Shown here piece after piece: positions 5,619 through 6,882 of a stretch of 6,882 nucleotides of DNA. The position numbers were made by a program, and so were the translations under genes. Every line of letters starts with the position of its first letter. Positions within the stretch are counted from its first letter, which is position 1. A model generated the notes under the pieces. It saw only the letters and a list, made by a program, of their open reading frames with translations, did no database searches and had not been told where the DNA came from. Source of the DNA: Chitinophagaceae bacterium (GTDB lineage Bacteria; Bacteroidota; Bacteroidia; Chitinophagales; Chitinophagaceae); NCBI GenBank assembly GCA_025362915.1, contig JANYEU010000245.1:1-6882 (forward strand), in the 5' to 3' direction.

Positions 5619-6002
5619 ATGAAACACATAGCGGAAGCACATCGTTACTTGGACAATGCAAAAGAAATTCTGAGGGAAAAGGCACAGAAAGAAGACGGTT
5701 ATTATAAGGATAGAAAGTATGTAAAAATGGCTGGTAACACAGCCTATGCAAGTGTTTTGGAAGCGTTGGATGGGCTTTTTGGTAAAAAGCAGAAAGGTCG
5801 TAAAAGTGTTGAGTGGTATCAGGAAGAGTTAGGAAAGGTAGATAGAAAGCTATTGAATACTTTCAATTCTGCTTATGATAATTTGCATTTGGCAATGGGA
5901 TATGATGGCAACCTCAATGTTAAGGTATGTAGCGCAGGGATTGAGGAAGCAGAAAAAATTATCAATTGGGTAGAGACGAAACAAGAACTGGTGAGTAATT
6001 AA
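5619..6002 (+). CDS. DUF5618-like small helical protein
   Basis: A 127-residue soluble protein, predicted mostly helical, with no signal peptide or membrane segment. The blocks AHRYLDNAKEILREKA (7-22), YYKDRKYVKMAGNTAY (28-43), VLEALDGLF (46-54), K-K-Q-K-G-R-K-SVEWYQEEL (56-71), KVDRKLLNTFNSAYDNLHL (73-91) and GYDGNLNVKVCSAGIEEA (94-111) match my recollection of the DUF5618 family. Members are ~120-140 residues long, common in Bacteroidota, and of unknown function. The fold somewhat recalls HEPN-type helical bundles, but I see no R-x4-6-H catalytic motif, so a nuclease role is not supported. The ATG at 5619 follows an A-rich leader (AATAATAAA) with no Shine-Dalgarno sequence. TATATTTA at 5598-5605 is close to the Bacteroidota -7 consensus TAnnTTTG but has no matching -33 element. 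The gene is framed by two copies of a ~50-bp hairpin element and faces the LysR-type gene tail to tail. Confidence 0.85.
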   Translation: MKHIAEAHRYLDNAKEILREKAQKEDGYYKDRKYVKMAGNTAYASVLEALDGLFGKKQKGRKSVEWYQEELGKVDRKLLNTFNSAYDNLHLAMGYDGNLNVKVCSAGIEEAEKIINWVETKQELVSN

Positions 6003-6022
6003 GTAGTAGCCAACAGATATTG

Positions 6023-6075
6023 AAAAGGTTGAAAGCAGGAGGTTTTAGAACTGAATGCTTTTGACTTTTTTTATG
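6023..6075 (+). terminator. Hairpin element copy 2; terminator after the DUF5618-like gene
   Basis: AGGTTGAAAGCA (6026-6037) pairs with TGCTTTTGACTT (6056-6067), all twelve positions including three wobbles, with A6023-A6025 extending against T6068-T6070. The loop is 18 nt (GGAGGTTTTAGAACTGAA), and seven T run from 6066 to 6072. It begins about 21 bp after the DUF5618-like stop codon. It differs from the copy at 5530-5580 by two substitutions in the loop and the loss of one C before the T-run. That loss turns a G-C pair into a G-T wobble and so keeps the stem. It lies between convergent genes; on the opposite strand the hairpin is followed by only a short T-run, so termination of the LysR-type gene there would be weaker. 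Confidence 0.75.
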
Positions 6076-6083
6076 TTTTTAAC

Positions 6084-6882
6084 TTACCTCAACAGAAAGC
6101 CAATAGCCTCATTGGCAATTTCCGATTCATCATCCTTTGGGGTGGCAATCAAAACATCGGTATAAAGATTTCCTTTTTTCAGTTCAATAAAACCAAGCTC
6201 GGGATAGTTATGACTCTTCAGGATATTGGTAGGAACAATGGATGCACCCAGCCCATTTTTTACCAATTGGATGATGGAAGAAATATTATTCGATTCGTGC
6301 ACCACTTTTGGAATGAAACCATAGTTGGCACATATCTCTAGCAGCATATCATAATAGTGTGGGGCATAATCTTTATTGAAGAAAACAAAAGTTGCTTCTT
6401 TCAGTTTCTCAATATCCTCTTCCGTTTCTAGGTTTACTAAGTTCTTATTGAATACCACCGAAAAGCTATCCCTAAACCAAAGCTTGGTCTTTATCATTGG
6501 CGACTTTAATGGCGCGCGGATAATACCGAGGTCTAGCTTGCCCTGTTCCAAATCAGCAATCTGTCGTGCAGTAGGTACTTCGTAGAGGCTAAAGTTTACA
6601 AAAGGGTATTTGTCCGATAAAAACTTAATCAGCTCGGCAATGTCTCCCGAAAAAGTTGAACTGATGTAGGCAATCCTAAATTCGCCACTGATATTTTTAC
6701 TTATCTTTTGAGTTTTCACCGTAATCCTATCCAGATTCTGCAATAACTGCCGCACTTCTTTTTCGAAGTATTTGCCGGCTTCGGTCAATTCTACCCGTTT
6801 ATTATTTCGATTGAAAAGACGTGCATCCAACTCATCTTCAAGTTCCTTAATCTGCCGGCTAAGGGGCGGTTGCGATATAAAA
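6084..6882 (-). CDS. LysR-type transcriptional regulator, N-terminus cut by window edge
   Basis: The frame runs open from the stop (complement of 6084-6086) to the right edge, giving about 265 visible residues. The first visible ones read FISQPPLSRQIKELEDEL, then DARLFNR and VELTEAGK. These are the recognition helix and wing of a LysR HTH, so only about 20-25 N-terminal residues are missing. A TTG at 6828-6830 is an internal leucine (LDARLF), not a start. A linker helix (EKEVRQLLQNLDRITVKTQKI) leads to the effector-binding domain, starting at GEFRIAYISS. That domain contains TARQIADLEQGKLDLGIIR, and GLGASIVP at about visible residues 210-217. The QPPLSRQIKELE form recalls the BenM/CatM/CbnR branch, which senses small aromatic acids, but the ligand cannot be inferred. 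Such regulators often control a divergent neighbour; that position lies beyond the right edge. The gene is convergent with the DUF5618-like gene. Confidence 0.95.
   Translation of the reverse strand, partial: FISQPPLSRQIKELEDELDARLFNRNNKRVELTEAGKYFEKEVRQLLQNLDRITVKTQKISKNISGEFRIAYISSTFSGDIAELIKFLSDKYPFVNFSLYEVPTARQIADLEQGKLDLGIIRAPLKSPMIKTKLWFRDSFSVVFNKNLVNLETEEDIEKLKEATFVFFNKDYAPHYYDMLLEICANYGFIPKVVHESNNISSIIQLVKNGLGASIVPTNILKSHNYPELGFIELKKGNLYTDVLIATPKDDESEIANEAIGFLLR

Noticed and set aside
5530..6075. Integron attC sites flanking a cassette
   Set aside because: The hairpin arms lack the RYYYAAC / GTTRRRY core pair in the right order, and no integrase is visible. The arms fit a terminator hairpin better.

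Overview
The window looks like chromosomal DNA of a member of the Bacteroidota, possibly a Chitinophagaceae or Sphingobacteriia relative. The reasons are the AT-rich genes, start codons with A/T-rich leaders and no Shine-Dalgarno sequence, AATCAT/TTAATCAT-type intergenic words, and two proteins that resemble families I associate with this phylum (a DUF5618-like protein and a 217-residue protein ending in a Y-x-RWVN-x-R-x-EKG-x-WS motif). The genus cannot be fixed from the sequence alone.

Left part (1-4179): the end of a surface-polysaccharide locus, all on the + strand. It holds the C-terminus of a GDP-L-fucose synthase, a GT4-type glycosyltransferase overlapping it by 14 bp, then three dTDP-sugar genes in the order rfbB, rfbC, rfbA. 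A strong intrinsic terminator follows rfbA. Together these genes supply GDP-fucose and dTDP-4-keto-6-deoxy sugars and one enzyme that transfers a sugar to a growing glycan. The final reductase rfbD is not in the window.

Middle part (4180-4833): about 650 bp with no convincing gene. It contains small inverted repeats, a decayed-looking pyrimidine-rich stretch with an imperfect internal duplication, and a nine-unit array with an exact 21-bp period whose units carry a palindromic or near-palindromic 12-mer in two discrete states. The array ends 78 bp before a 217-codon gene of unknown function that is visibly richer in G+C than the polysaccharide genes.

Right part (5488-6882): a small DUF5618-like gene lies between two nearly identical ~50-bp hairpin elements that look like terminators but are also conserved in their loops. 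It is followed by a convergent LysR-type regulator, cut at its N-terminus by the window edge. The most unusual items are the 21-bp array beside the 217-codon gene and the duplicated hairpin element framing the DUF5618-like gene.
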